Part shown: in pieces, positions 10,729-21,014 of the stretch
Position numbering within the stretch: the stretch's first letter is position 1
Layout of the letters: each line of letters opens with the position of its first letter
DNA from: Zingiber officinale
Lineage: Eukaryota > Streptophyta > Magnoliopsida > Zingiberales > Zingiberaceae
Length of the DNA stretch: 64,000 bases
Reading direction: 5' to 3'
NCBI RefSeq assembly: GCF_018446385.1
Contig: NC_055996.1
Span: 17,843,317-17,907,316, forward strand
Notes under the pieces: generated by a model
Told to the model about the DNA's origin: nothing
What the model saw: the letters and a program-made list of their open reading frames with translations, nothing else
Databases searched by the model: none
Program-made: the position numbers and the translations under genes

Positions 10729-12207
10729 ATGGATCTCTATGGAGAAGATGTCACGATTCAACCCTTCTACGAGTCTCACGACAACTTCACATATTGGAAG
10801 GTAAGGATGATGTACTTTCTTAGGACTAATATGTTAAATTGGTTTTGTGTACAAGAAGGTTTTTCCCCTCCGATGGACGAGGAAGGAAAACCTATCAAGA
10901 AGAAGGAGTGGACGAAGGAGCAAATCCACAAATCAACCATCAATGATGAGGTAACGAAAATCATTGAATTTTCTTTACCTAATGATGTTTTGTGTAGGGT
11001 AGAAGGATACAATAGTGCCAAGGAGTTGTGGAACAACTTGGCCAAACTTCATGAGAAGAACTCCACTTCAAGTCATGAAGAGGAGACAAGTGAGTCATCA
11101 AGTAGCTCACTTCATGGAGATAGAGAATTGGGAGTTGAGGGCTACTCAACATCCAAGGAAGAAGAGGAGGAGAGCTCTTCTTCAAGATCGGAGCAAGAAG
11201 AAGCATCTACCTCCGGAAGGGATGAGGAAAAGAGCCTTCATCCATCCTCAACCCTAGGTAACTCAAGCATCGTAATTTCAAATAAGTTACATATAATATG
11301 CTTTGAGTGTAGGGAGTTTGGGCACTACAAGAGTAAGTGTCCAAGGAGGGTTAGGAAGACTCCACCGGCACCAAAAGTCAAGGGAGCCGGAGTCCCGACA
11401 CGCAAAGGCAAGGAGCACGTGGTATGCTTCCAATGCAAGCGAAGGGGACATTATCGGAGTCATTGTCCGAGGGGGAGGCAACCTCACAAGGGCAAGAGAC
11501 CGGGCACATCGATAGGGGGAGCTAAGGCAAACCCTAAGGTAACCTCTAAGGTTCATTTTTGCAATTCTAATAAAATGCATGCTAGGAGTTTTATTGCAAT
11601 TGCAAATAATGATAAGCATGATAATCTTAGGAATCAATATATGTGCTTAGGTGCCAAACATGTGAGCCTAGATAAGGATAACACTAGGAAGGCTAACCCT
11701 AGGATCAACCCATCTAAGGCTAAGGATAACCTAGGTAGGAATCCTAAATCAATTAGACACATGCCTAGGAATACCTCAAGGAAGAGTGATAAATCAAAAA
11801 TTGAGGTATTAGAGAAGGAGAATCAAGTCTTGAAGTCAAGACTTGATACTTTGGAAAAGACTCTTAAGAATTTGGAGAAGTCATCTCTAGGCTCTAAGAG
11901 TCAAAAACCAATGTCCAAGGACAAGAAAGGTTTGGGTCACAAACCTAAGTCCCAAGTGGTCAAGCCCACTTACCACAATGTTCCATTTGATTATGGAACA
12001 AAACCTAGGGCTAGGAAGACCATTACCAAGGTCACAAGGGGAGTCACCCCTATAGTTGACCTTGATGAGACCCAAATGACCAAGGCTTTAAAGCCTAAGA
12101 GGGTCATTAGGAGGGTTGCTAGGGAAGTTATCCCTAGTGAATATTTAGTGAACCCAATGAGCTCAAATAGGTATTGGGTTCCTAGGAGCATCTTCTCTAC
12201 CCCATAA
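10729..12207 (+). CDS. Intact Gag polyprotein of element C (492 aa)
   Basis: Capsid/nucleocapsid protein of a copia-type retrotransposon. It would form cytoplasmic virus-like particles and bind element RNA. The N-terminal start is MDLYGEDVTIQPFYESHDNF, with the YWKVRM motif usual at copia Gag starts. A UBN2-type capsid region covers about residues 60-115 (IIEFSLPNDVLCRVEGYNSA, then KELWNNLAKLHEK). A Ser/Glu-rich linker follows. Two CCHC zinc knuckles follow with all ligands kept: C191, C194, H199, C204 and C233, C236, H241, C246. A Lys-rich region and a coiled coil (about residues 357-391) come before the C-terminus, which ends YWVPRSIFSTP at a stop codon where a protease would start in full-length relatives. 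The frame is uninterrupted, unlike other Gag copies in the window apart from D. The start is the first ATG after the primer-binding site. Confidence 0.9.
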   Translation: MDLYGEDVTIQPFYESHDNFTYWKVRMMYFLRTNMLNWFCVQEGFSPPMDEEGKPIKKKEWTKEQIHKSTINDEVTKIIEFSLPNDVLCRVEGYNSAKELWNNLAKLHEKNSTSSHEEETSESSSSSLHGDRELGVEGYSTSKEEEEESSSSRSEQEEASTSGRDEEKSLHPSSTLGNSSIVISNKLHIICFECREFGHYKSKCPRRVRKTPPAPKVKGAGVPTRKGKEHVVCFQCKRRGHYRSHCPRGRQPHKGKRPGTSIGGAKANPKVTSKVHFCNSNKMHARSFIAIANNDKHDNLRNQYMCLGAKHVSLDKDNTRKANPRINPSKAKDNLGRNPKSIRHMPRNTSRKSDKSKIEVLEKENQVLKSRLDTLEKTLKNLEKSSLGSKSQKPMSKDKKGLGHKPKSQVVKPTYHNVPFDYGTKPRARKTITKVTRGVTPIVDLDETQMTKALKPKRVIRRVAREVIPSEYLVNPMSSNRYWVPRSIFSTP

Positions 12208-14062
12208 ATGGGTTAGAGAGTGTCAACTCCAATAAGAAGGGTAGTTAACCCAACTTTGAGGAAATTGACACTCAAGGAGCATTTTCAAGGTTTTGAGAAC
12301 TTTTGAAAATGAAATGGAATTATCATTTACTCCCTTGAAGAGCTAAATGTGCCTAATGGTGGAAATATCATTTTTAATCTTAAGTGGCACAATTTGAGGA
12401 AAACCTAGAGAAATACCATAATTGGGATTTTGGTTTTCTCTTAGGGATATATGGGCAATCTAGGGTTAGATTTTAAGTTAACTAAGAGATTAAGGATACT
12501 TAGATAGGTAATCTAGGTATTTTATTTGTGTTAACTTACCATGGTTGTTTGCCATATGACATGTCATGACATCATGTTTAGTTTTATCATCATTTGAAAT
12601 GTCATGATAGTGCTAGGCTAGTTTATATGTCATGCTTTATTTAAGTTTTCAAACTTTATGCCATGACATCATGACATTGGCACATGTTTTTACTTATGAT
12701 ATCATTTATGCCATGTCATCATCTCTTGCATTAATAATCAATTGAATTGGTTTAAGGATGAAAAACACATTTTGATATTGAGATCAAAGTGTAGTTTAGA
12801 AAATGCATGAGAACTTAGCCTAAGTTGACCTTAACCCATATCTCACATCAAATTGACTTGAATGTGGTTTGATACACTTTAGATGTGTGTGAGATATTAG
12901 GATCATGAGTTAGGATCAAGGTGCATAATTCTTGTACCTAGATGACCCTAATTCAAGAAATGGAGGATCATAGGGAAAGCTTATGTACAAGTCATGTACA
13001 TTTAGCCCTAAGATTATGGTCCTAAATTCAAATGGTTTTAAAAGCATTTTAAAATTGATTTGAAAAACCTTGATGAAGCTTTCCTAGTGATAGCATTCAT
13101 CATTGAACTTTGTGATACAAAGTTGAGTTAAAACTTGAACTATTTCAAAGTTTTTGAACTTTGTATCAAGATTTGAAAATGGAAACTATTTTCATAGAAA
13201 ATTATTTTTCCATGATAGTGTATGATATGAGGAATGTATCCTCAAAATTTCACAATTTTTCGAATTTTCTGAAATTTATTAGGGGTTTCTGAATTTCGGG
13301 AGAGGAAAAATCAGAAATCCCTGTGATCAGTGTCTGGATCGGTCGCTGGACCGATCCAGGGAGGGCTGGATCGATCACTGGACCGATCCAGAGTGCTGTG
13401 GATCGGTCTGGTGACCGATCCAGTGAGGTCTGATAGCGTGCCAATGTGCTGAAATTCGACTGCATGTCTGAAATTTCGGCTGAAAGTTGGTTTTTAGATT
13501 TCTAAAGGTTTGAAACTCTCCAAGACATTGTTGGTGCAATGGTCAAGGGGGAGTTGGCCTTTAGGGGGAGTTTTAACTATTAGTCAAGGGGAGTTGACTT
13601 TTAGGGGGAGTTTTACTCCTTGAGGATTAGTGATATGGGATTATCACTAAGTGGATCGTTGAGCTTAGTATCAAGGGAAAATAAGAGTTTCAATGAAAGG
13701 TATGGGACTTTCATTAGGAAGAAACTCTTGACCTTGATACCCTCCTTATTCTTTTTGATGTGTGTCAAAAAGGGGAGAGTGTTCATTGGAGAATTATTGG
13801 AGAACCCAAGTTAGGTTATCGGTTTAACCTAAGCTAGGGAAAGATTGTCAAGGAAGAACATTGGAATACTTTTGATGTGTGTCAAAAGGGGAGAATTATT
13901 AGAGAACCCAAGTTAGGTTATCGGGTTAACCTAAGGGGAGAATGTCTAGAGAATGTTCAAGGAAAGAACATTGGACATTGGAAGATGGTTGGAAAATCTA
14001 ACTTAGGTCATCGGGGTAACCTAACCTGATTTTGGTTTTGTCAAACATCAAAAAGGGGAGAT
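12208..14062 (+). other. Non-coding interior of element C
   Basis: There are about 1.85 kb with no pol domain in any frame. It contains short direct repeats (ATGACATCATG-like near 12550-12740), three GATCGGTC dyads (13335-13422), and repeated GGGGAGTT / AAAAAGGGGAGA purine-rich blocks towards the polypurine tract. Confidence 0.7.
13335..13422 (+). repeat. Three GGATCGGTC/GACCGATCC dyads inside element C
   Basis: Three successive dyads share the same arms as the LTR dyads, with loops of about 4 bases, lying between gag and the right LTR. Confidence 0.75.
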
Positions 14063-14320
14063 TGTTGGTGCAACCTTAGGTCAAGGTTGACCTGGTTGAC
14101 CCGACTCGAGTTGACTTGACTCGAGTTGTATTTTGATGTTTGACTTGGGAAGATTGTCGGTGCAACCTTAGGTCAAGGTTGACCTAGTTGTGTTGCATGT
14201 TGATGTTTGACACTCGTGAGAGAGTTCTATTCTTGATATGGGACAAGAATAGATGTTTGGGAGATTATTGGTGCAACCGTAGGTCAAGGTTGACCTGGTT
14301 GACCTGATTCGGGAAAAAGT

Positions 14321-15032
14321 CCAAGTATGGAGACTTGGCAACGGAAAAGTCCAAGCAGGGAGCTTGGCACTGGAAAAGTCCAAGTATGGAGACTTGGCAC
14401 TGGAAAAGTCCAAGCAGGGAGCTTGGCACGGGAAAAGTCCAAGTATGGAGACTTGGCACGGGAAAAGTCCAAGTATGAAGACTTGGCACGGAGAAGTCCT
14501 GGTGAGTGAAGCCAGGCAGTGGAAAGTCCTAACTGGGATGTTAGGCAGTTGGAAAGTCCTGGTGAGTGAAGCCAGGCAGTGGAAAGTCCTAACTGGGATG
14601 TTAGGCAGTTGGGAAGTCCTGGTGAGTGAAGCCAGGCAAGGGAAAGTCCTGGTGAGTGAAGCCAGGCAGACGGAAAAGTCCTGGTGAGTGAAGCCAGGCA
14701 GATTGGAAATCCTGGTGAGTGAAGCCAGGTGAAAATCCTAGTGAGTGAAGCTAGGTGAATGAGAAAGTCCTAACTGGGATGTTAGGCAGTGTGGAAATCC
14801 TGGTGAGTGAAGCCAGGTGAAAATCCTAGTGAGTGAAGCTAGGTGAAAGGTGAAAGTCCTGGTGAGTGAAGCCAGGCAGTTGTGGAAATCCTGGTGAGTG
14901 AAGCCAGGTGAAAACCCTAGTGAGTGAAGCTAGGTGAAAGTCCTGGTGAGTGAAGTCGGGCAAGGGAAAATCCAGATGGATCAAGGGTGATCGGACATCT
15001 GGTGTTGAGAAGTCCAAGTGAGTGAAGCTTGG
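14321..15032 (+). repeat. Array of about 24 short hairpins with covarying stems
   Basis: Units of about 26-30 bases share a GGAAAGT(or AAAT) leader, then a 5-6 base stem, a short loop and the complementary stem. Stem pairs seen are CCAAGT/ACTTGG, CCAAGC/GCTTGG, CCTGG/CCAGG, CCTAAC/GTTAGG, CCTAG/CTAGG and CCAGAT/ATCTGG. The commonest loop contains GAGTGAAG. Stem sequence changes between units while pairing is kept. One unit (about 14939-14962) has an imperfect stem. Confidence 0.9.
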
Positions 15033-15106
15033 CATATGGAGTCGGAGAGGGCTTGGTAGCTCGTTCTCCGAACTAGGTTAGAGAGGGCACTCTAAACCGA
15101 GGAGTT

Positions 15107-15450
15107 GGATCGGTCTGGTGACCGATCAGAATTAGATCAGTGGCTCACTGATTGCAATCTGATCGGTCTGGAGACCGATCAGGAGGCAACGCAACCTTGC
15201 GAGAAGAAAACCGTGGATCGGTCTGCTGACCGATCCACCCATGGCCTGATCGGTCGGCAGACCGATCAGGAAGAGATCAGTGGCGAGAGGAGCCGAAGCC
15301 TGATCGGTCTATGGACCGATCAGGTGGTTCCCTGATCGGTCCACAGACCGATCAGGGCTTCGATCGCGACACCTGATCGGTCTGGGGACCGATCAGGTGA
15401 CAAACAGAAGCTTCACGCGCCTAGGCTGATCGGTCTGCAGACCGATCAGT
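15107..15450 (+). repeat. Cluster of about eight GATCGGTC/GACCGATC dyads
   Basis: Each dyad is an 8-11 base arm, a variable loop of about 4 bases (TGGT, TGGA, TGCT, GGCA, TATG, CACA, TGGG, TGCA) and the perfect complement. Arms extend to CTGATCGGTC or CCTGATCGGTC in most. The cluster lies between the hairpin array and the TATA box. Confidence 0.85.
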
Positions 15451-16057
15451 GTTCTAGCCGTTGCGATGCAACGGCTAGTTTCTTCGCTGTTTCTTCTTCG
15501 CAGGTATAAAGGGGCTGAGGGCTTCTACAGGACTTCTGCTACTTCTTCTTCTTCTTTACTCTTGCGACCAGAGCTTTGCTGAGCTCTTTACTTCGTGAAG
15601 CTTCGTGTGAGCTTCCCCGGCTGGTCAGCTGCTGCTGCTCTTCCGTGAAGTTGATGCTTCGTCAACGGAAACCAGTCGAAGGCAAGCTAGTGTTTGTTTT
15701 TACATTCATATTGCTCTTGCTTCTTGCTGTATTTCTTGTACACTTATCTTGCTGTTGCAAGAGACTCTGTGGTGAGGTTTCTCCACCCACAAGGAGTATA
15801 TTATTAGCCGGTTCTCCGGGGACTCATCCACCGACGGATTGACCGGACTCGTCCACCTTACGGACACGCCGAGGAGTAGGAGCCCTAATCTCCGAACCTC
15901 GTTACATCCATCGAGTTTGAGGTTTGATTTCTTTCCTTGTCGCTTCTATTGTTTTATTTCCGCTGCGCTAACTCGACATTGTAGAAAGAATCGAACGAAT
16001 TGGGGTCGGCTATTCACACCCCCCTCTCTAGCCGTACGAAAGGATCCTAACACTGAT

Positions 16058-16490
16058 AGCTAGGGGAAGCCCAGATAGGTCCGAGGGGCCTAATATCTAG
16101 TGGGAAGTCAAGTTGGGTCTAGGGATCTGACAATCAGTCGAAGTCCAATTGGTCAGCTGACTTAAGAACTGCAGAAAGACCTGGTGGGTCAGAGGCAAGT
16201 CAAGTGACTGCAGTTTGTAAGTGAAGGTAAACAACTGGAAGAGAGATCCAGTGAGAACGTGTTCCTCGTTGAAGGAACTACAGACGTCGATCCAACTTAG
16301 GTCCATTTGGGAAGCTTAAGTTGAGATATTGACTAGATCCTGGTCTCGAGGAGACAGGTTCTAATTACTACCCTATATGCTATGTCAAGTTAGCATTGTT
16401 TGTTTCTTTCATTTTCCGCTGCGTAACTTAGTTTTAATTCGAATTTTTCGATGATCGCTATCCCCCTCTAACGTTCTTTCCGATCCTACA
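16058..16490 (+). repeat. Left LTR of element A, 3' segment
   Basis: It continues the LTR begun at 8602-8741, which element C split. It matches 21170-22194 of the right LTR apart from a deletion of about 570 bases. It ends at CCTACA directly before the primer-binding site at 16493. Confidence 0.8.
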
Positions 16491-16849
16491 AGTGGTATCA
16501 GAGCGATACCCGCTCTGAATTGGTGCAACCACCAATCAAGGAAAGGGGTTCTTTTTAAAAAAAAAAAAAAATTATATATCGTTTTTGATTAAAAATTATT
16601 CTTAAGCCTTTCATTTTTTCCCTCCCATTTCTTTTTAAAAAATTCACTTTCATTTTTTCAATATTAGTTATAATTGGCAAAATAACTCATTTAACAAAGT
16701 TTGTCATAATATTTTGTTTAGTTATTATTATTATTGTTTATTATTTTTTAAATTGGTGAAACACCCTTATTTCTTTATCTTCCACACTATTTACCCCAAG
16801 ACAAAGTCTTGTAAATTGCTTTTTGTTTATATTTTTTGCAAGTATAACA

Positions 16850-17437
16850 ATGTCTCATCAAGAAGGATAGAGTATTCATGAACCACTATCATATAAGATA
16901 TATAAGAGGCACGAATTCAATCTGTGCAGGATGCAGATTGAATGTTTCATCCTTATAAATGACTTTGATGGCGACATGGCATTGAGGCGATCAACCCAAA
17001 ACGAAGCTGATAGAAAAGTAATAAATTTAATTATAAAATTATTACCTAATGAAATGACATGCAGAATTGGAGAATACCAAGATGGCTATGAGTTCTGGGC
17101 TCGACTAACCAAGCTTCGCGAGGAGCCGATGGAGCTAAAGGATCAAGTCAAAAGTGAATCCAAACTCGAGTCAAATCTAATGGAGAAGTCTACTGAATTA
17201 GGGGATGTGCTTAAGGTTAGAATATTTTACCAAAATACCCCTATTAGTAGTAGTTTAAATAATGTGCATGATAAGTTAGCTAAATATGAAATTATCCCAA
17301 ATATGGTCCATGATAATCTAGATTTATATGATTCAAATTCAGAACTACAAAATAAGCCAATAAAGATTTTGATCAAATCTACATTAACTTTGACTTGGTC
17401 AAACAAAACATTGACCAAATCAATTCAAGTAAATTAA
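16850..17437 (+). pseudogene. Broken gag of element A
   Basis: The start MSHQEG matches the Gag start of elements D and E (MTHQEG) and is followed at once by TAG at codon 7. The frame then stays open from about 16871, with HEFNLCRMQIECFI and a UBN2-like stretch (VINLIIKLLPNEMTCRIGEY, then YEFWARLTKLREEP). It ends in low-complexity AT-rich sequence with a stop at 17437. No zinc knuckle is left. It lies correctly downstream of the primer-binding site at 16493. Confidence 0.75.
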
Positions 17438-20400
17438 TTAATTCAAAAAATTTAAAATTAAATAAAAATTTAGAAATAATTAATTCAAGAAATATATCTA
17501 GATAAAATTAATAAATATCTTAATAAAATATTTGACAATCTATATAATATAGATAAAATTTAAAATTAAATAAAAATTTAGAAATAATTAATTCAAGAAA
17601 TATATCTAGATAAAATTAATAAATATCTTAATAAAATATTTGACAATCTAGAAAATTAAACAAACTCTCTGATAAAATCAAAACTAAATTTAACAAATTT
17701 GAAATTAAATATTAAAGATAACATCTTTAACAAAGATAATCTAGCAAATTCAAGATTAACAATTAATAAAAAGTTAAACATTAAAAATAAACCTTTAAAG
17801 AAATATAATTAAAACAATTTAACTAATTCAAAATTAAAAATTAATAAAAACTTAAGCATTAAAAATAATCTCTTAAAGAGAGATAATTCAATTAACTTAA
17901 TAAAATTAAAATTGAAAAAATATATTAAGTAAACTCATTTAAATAAGGACAATTTAAATATTTTAATTAATTAAAAATTAAAAATGTAAATTCAACCTAA
18001 ACTACAATTAATTAAACTTTAACTAAAACTTAATTAGATTAAACTTTACAAATTAAAGAAAGGGCTCCTAAAGCTTGTCTAACCATGCAAGAAGAACCAA
18101 ACCAAATCCATATAAAACTAAAACTCAATAATTCAGAGGGAAACTCTAAATTAGCTGGCACCTCCAAAATAATGTGTTACTTAGAAGGGTAATTAGGATT
18201 AGATCAAAAAGGGATAAAAGTTTAACTTGAAAAATAGCACCGGAGAAGTTTTGGATGATAGTAGGTTAGGAAAACTATGTTTATGCATGTCTAGAAAGAT
18301 ATTGCTTCGACTTGGTACATTTTGCTTAGTGGAATAAGCTGAAGCTACTTCTTACCAATCCTAGTTGGTTAAACCAAAGTTTTGTTATTAAGTTCAGTGG
18401 ATAGGACTATTTAGAAAACCTCGAAGGCGTGGTTACTCTAATAATATTCAGGTGACTCATCACAGCTTAGCAGTTTATTCAAAAATGTTAGTTTGTTGAA
18501 CCCAAAGCTAATCTTGAATTTAACACAAGTTAAATCAAACACTGAAATTTAATTTAACTCATCTTACAAAACGATAGGATTCCTTTGACTTAACACTTAA
18601 ACTGAGTAAGATGAACAAGGATTAAATTAAAATTAAATAAGGATTAAATTAATTTAAATTAAATACCAATATTAATTTACTTAAACAACAAAATCAAAAT
18701 TAAATTAATCATATATTAATTAATGTATTTTTTAAAAAAATTCAAAATTTATTTTTAAAATCCTTTTAAAAATTATTTTTAAAATCATTTAAAAATCTTT
18801 TAAAAAATATTTTAAAAATCCTTTAAAAAATTATATTAAAAATCTATTAAAAATTATTTTAAAATCCCTTAAAAATTATTTTAAAAATCCTTTAAAAAAT
18901 ATTTTAAAAATCATTTAAAAATTATTTTAAAAAAATTCTTTAAATATTATTTTAAAAATCCTTAAAAAAATTATTTTTAAAAAACTTAAAAAATTATTTT
19001 TAAAATCCTTTAAAAGCCCTTTAAAAATTATTTAAAAAGTCCTTTAAAAATTATTTAAAAAAACCTTTAAAAATTATTTTAAAATTATTTTAAAATCATT
19101 TAAAAATTATTTTAAAAAAATTATTTTAAAAATAATTTTAAAAAATTAGTTTAAAGATCCTTTAAAAATTATTATTTTTTTTTAAAAAAATCCTTTAGAT
19201 TTTTTTTTAAAAAAAATCCTTTAAATTTTTTTATAAAAAAAATTCTTTTAAAAAAACACTTAAACTTAAAACTTAAATCTTTATTAACAAACTATTAAAA
19301 TTCAATTAACTTAAAATTTAAATTCAATTAAGCAATTAATAAGTAAATAATTAAAATTTAATTGTTTTGTCTATCCTTATTTAAGATTTAACTTAACTTG
19401 ATTAGTACCCTAAGTTAATCAAATTAAAACATTAGCTTTACTCTAATGCACTTTAAATCAAACTTGAATTTACAAGTTAATTAATGCTTAACCTTAATTT
19501 AACTTAATCAACTTTAATTTTAACGTTAATCAAAATCTTAACTTTACTTTAATTAAATTATAATTTATATTAATTAAAGATTAATTCAAATTGAACCTTA
19601 ACTTGTTTACTAACTTTAACAAATTTAACGCTGAATTAATTCAAAGTTACAACTTAGTTAATTCTAACTTAACTTTAATCAATAATTTATTTAAGTTAAA
19701 CCTAATCAAAACTTAAAATTAAAACTAATACTTTCATTCATTAGTCAATTAACTCAATCAACTAATATGAAATATAAGTTATTTTAATCAAATAAGTATT
19801 CAATTATTGAATTGAGTTAAGTAAAAGTTGATCAATAAATCATTGATAATGATTAACTATTATTGAATTAATGACAAATTATTTCATTTAACCTAAAACT
19901 TAATTTTAACTTAATACACCTAAATCTAAGGTTATTTTTTTATTAATGGTTAATCAAACTTAAGTGAATAATAATAAGGTGTAAATAATATATTTGATAA
20001 ATATTTGTATTACGAATAGTAAATTCCCTAGGCACTAAGATAGAAATCTTTGTTGCTAACAAAGATAACTAGAAGGTGCTAGGTTAAAGGGAACAAGGGC
20101 CTTGAAAATGTGTTCAATTTAATATGTCCAAACTCTAGTACAATTTAAGGGGGAGTGATAACTTAAGGGAGAGAAAGAGTTCAATTATTTTGAAAATATG
20201 TTGAAACATTGATGTGATTTTAAAAAAAAAAAACAAAAAAATTGCAACTTATGAAAAATTATTTGTTTTGAGAAAGTTTTTGAAAAAAAATCAAATCATT
20301 TTTTTTGAAAATTTTTTCTTCCACTTTGAAAATCTTTTTTTAAATCCTTTTTGTAAAATTACCTTGAATTTCTTTTCAAACTTACATTGAAAATATTACT

Positions 20401-20850
20401 TAGAAAATTTTGTTTAACATTATTTTGCCAAAGTTAGTTTGAAAATTTTTCTATGCTCTTAAAAATAACTCCTTAGAAGTTTGCTTTAAACTTCCCTTAA
20501 AAATATTACTGAGAAATTTCTCTTTAAACTTTTTTTTGGAAATCTTACTTAGAGAATTTTTCCTTAAATTGTTTCTTAACTTTTTTGTCCAAGTTCTTTA
20601 AAAAGTCCTATTTATAAAAATTTAAATCTTTAAAAATTAATTCAAAAAAGAACTTTAAAATATTCTTAAAAAGTTATTACTTTTGAAAACTTCCTTGTGA
20701 TTTTTTTTTTCAAAATATTTACTCCTCCCTCAAATAAAGCTAAGCTTTTATTTAAAATAATCACTTTGCAATTTTTCTTAAGTAGTCGATTAAAACTTAT
20801 TTAAATTTTCTTGAAGAGCTAGGGTTGTAAAAATTCTCTTTACTAAATCT
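17438..20850. repeat. Very AT-rich interior of element A
   Basis: There is no coding frame. A duplicated block near 17450-17520 recurs at about 17560-17640. From 18720 to about 19250 the sequence is an almost pure, degenerate tandem of TTTAAAAATTA(T)-like units. The rest is AAC/TTAA-rich. Confidence 0.65.
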
Positions 20851-21014
20851 TTATTTATGCCCTATACATTTATCCGGTTTGATGTTGCCAAAGGGGGAGG
20901 ATAGTGAGTTAGGTTAGAAAAAAATCCAATCAACCCATTTTTTTCATGCGTTATTGCTTTATTTTTTTTTCTAACTTTAACCCGGATTGTCATTACATCA
21001 AAAAAGTGGGAGAT

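Larger units (their letters stand above)
8742..16052 (+). mobile_element. Copia-type gag-only retrotransposon C
   Basis: A complete 7311-bp element. The left LTR is 8742-10665, the right LTR is 14063-16052, and the interior is 3397 bp. A 5-bp duplication CTGAT lies at 8737-8741 and 16053-16057. The primer-binding site TGGTATCAGAGC is at 10668-10679 and a polypurine tract (AAAAAGGGGAGA) lies just before 14063. The interior encodes an intact Gag and nothing recognisable as protease, integrase, reverse transcriptase or RNase H. Long LTRs, a UBN2-type Gag and a large coiled-coil Gag tail recall the SIRE/Maximus branch of copia; that lineage call is an inference. Confidence 0.9.
14063..16052 (+). 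repeat. Right LTR of element C
   Basis: 1990 bp, TGTTGGTGCAACC to GGATCCTAACA, followed by target duplication CTGAT. It holds the intact hairpin array (14321-15032), the dyad cluster (15107-15450) and the TATA box (15505-15512). Confidence 0.9.

Noticed and set aside
14321-15032. CRISPR array
   Set aside because: The repeats are evenly spaced and palindromic, but there are no unique spacers and the host is a plant.
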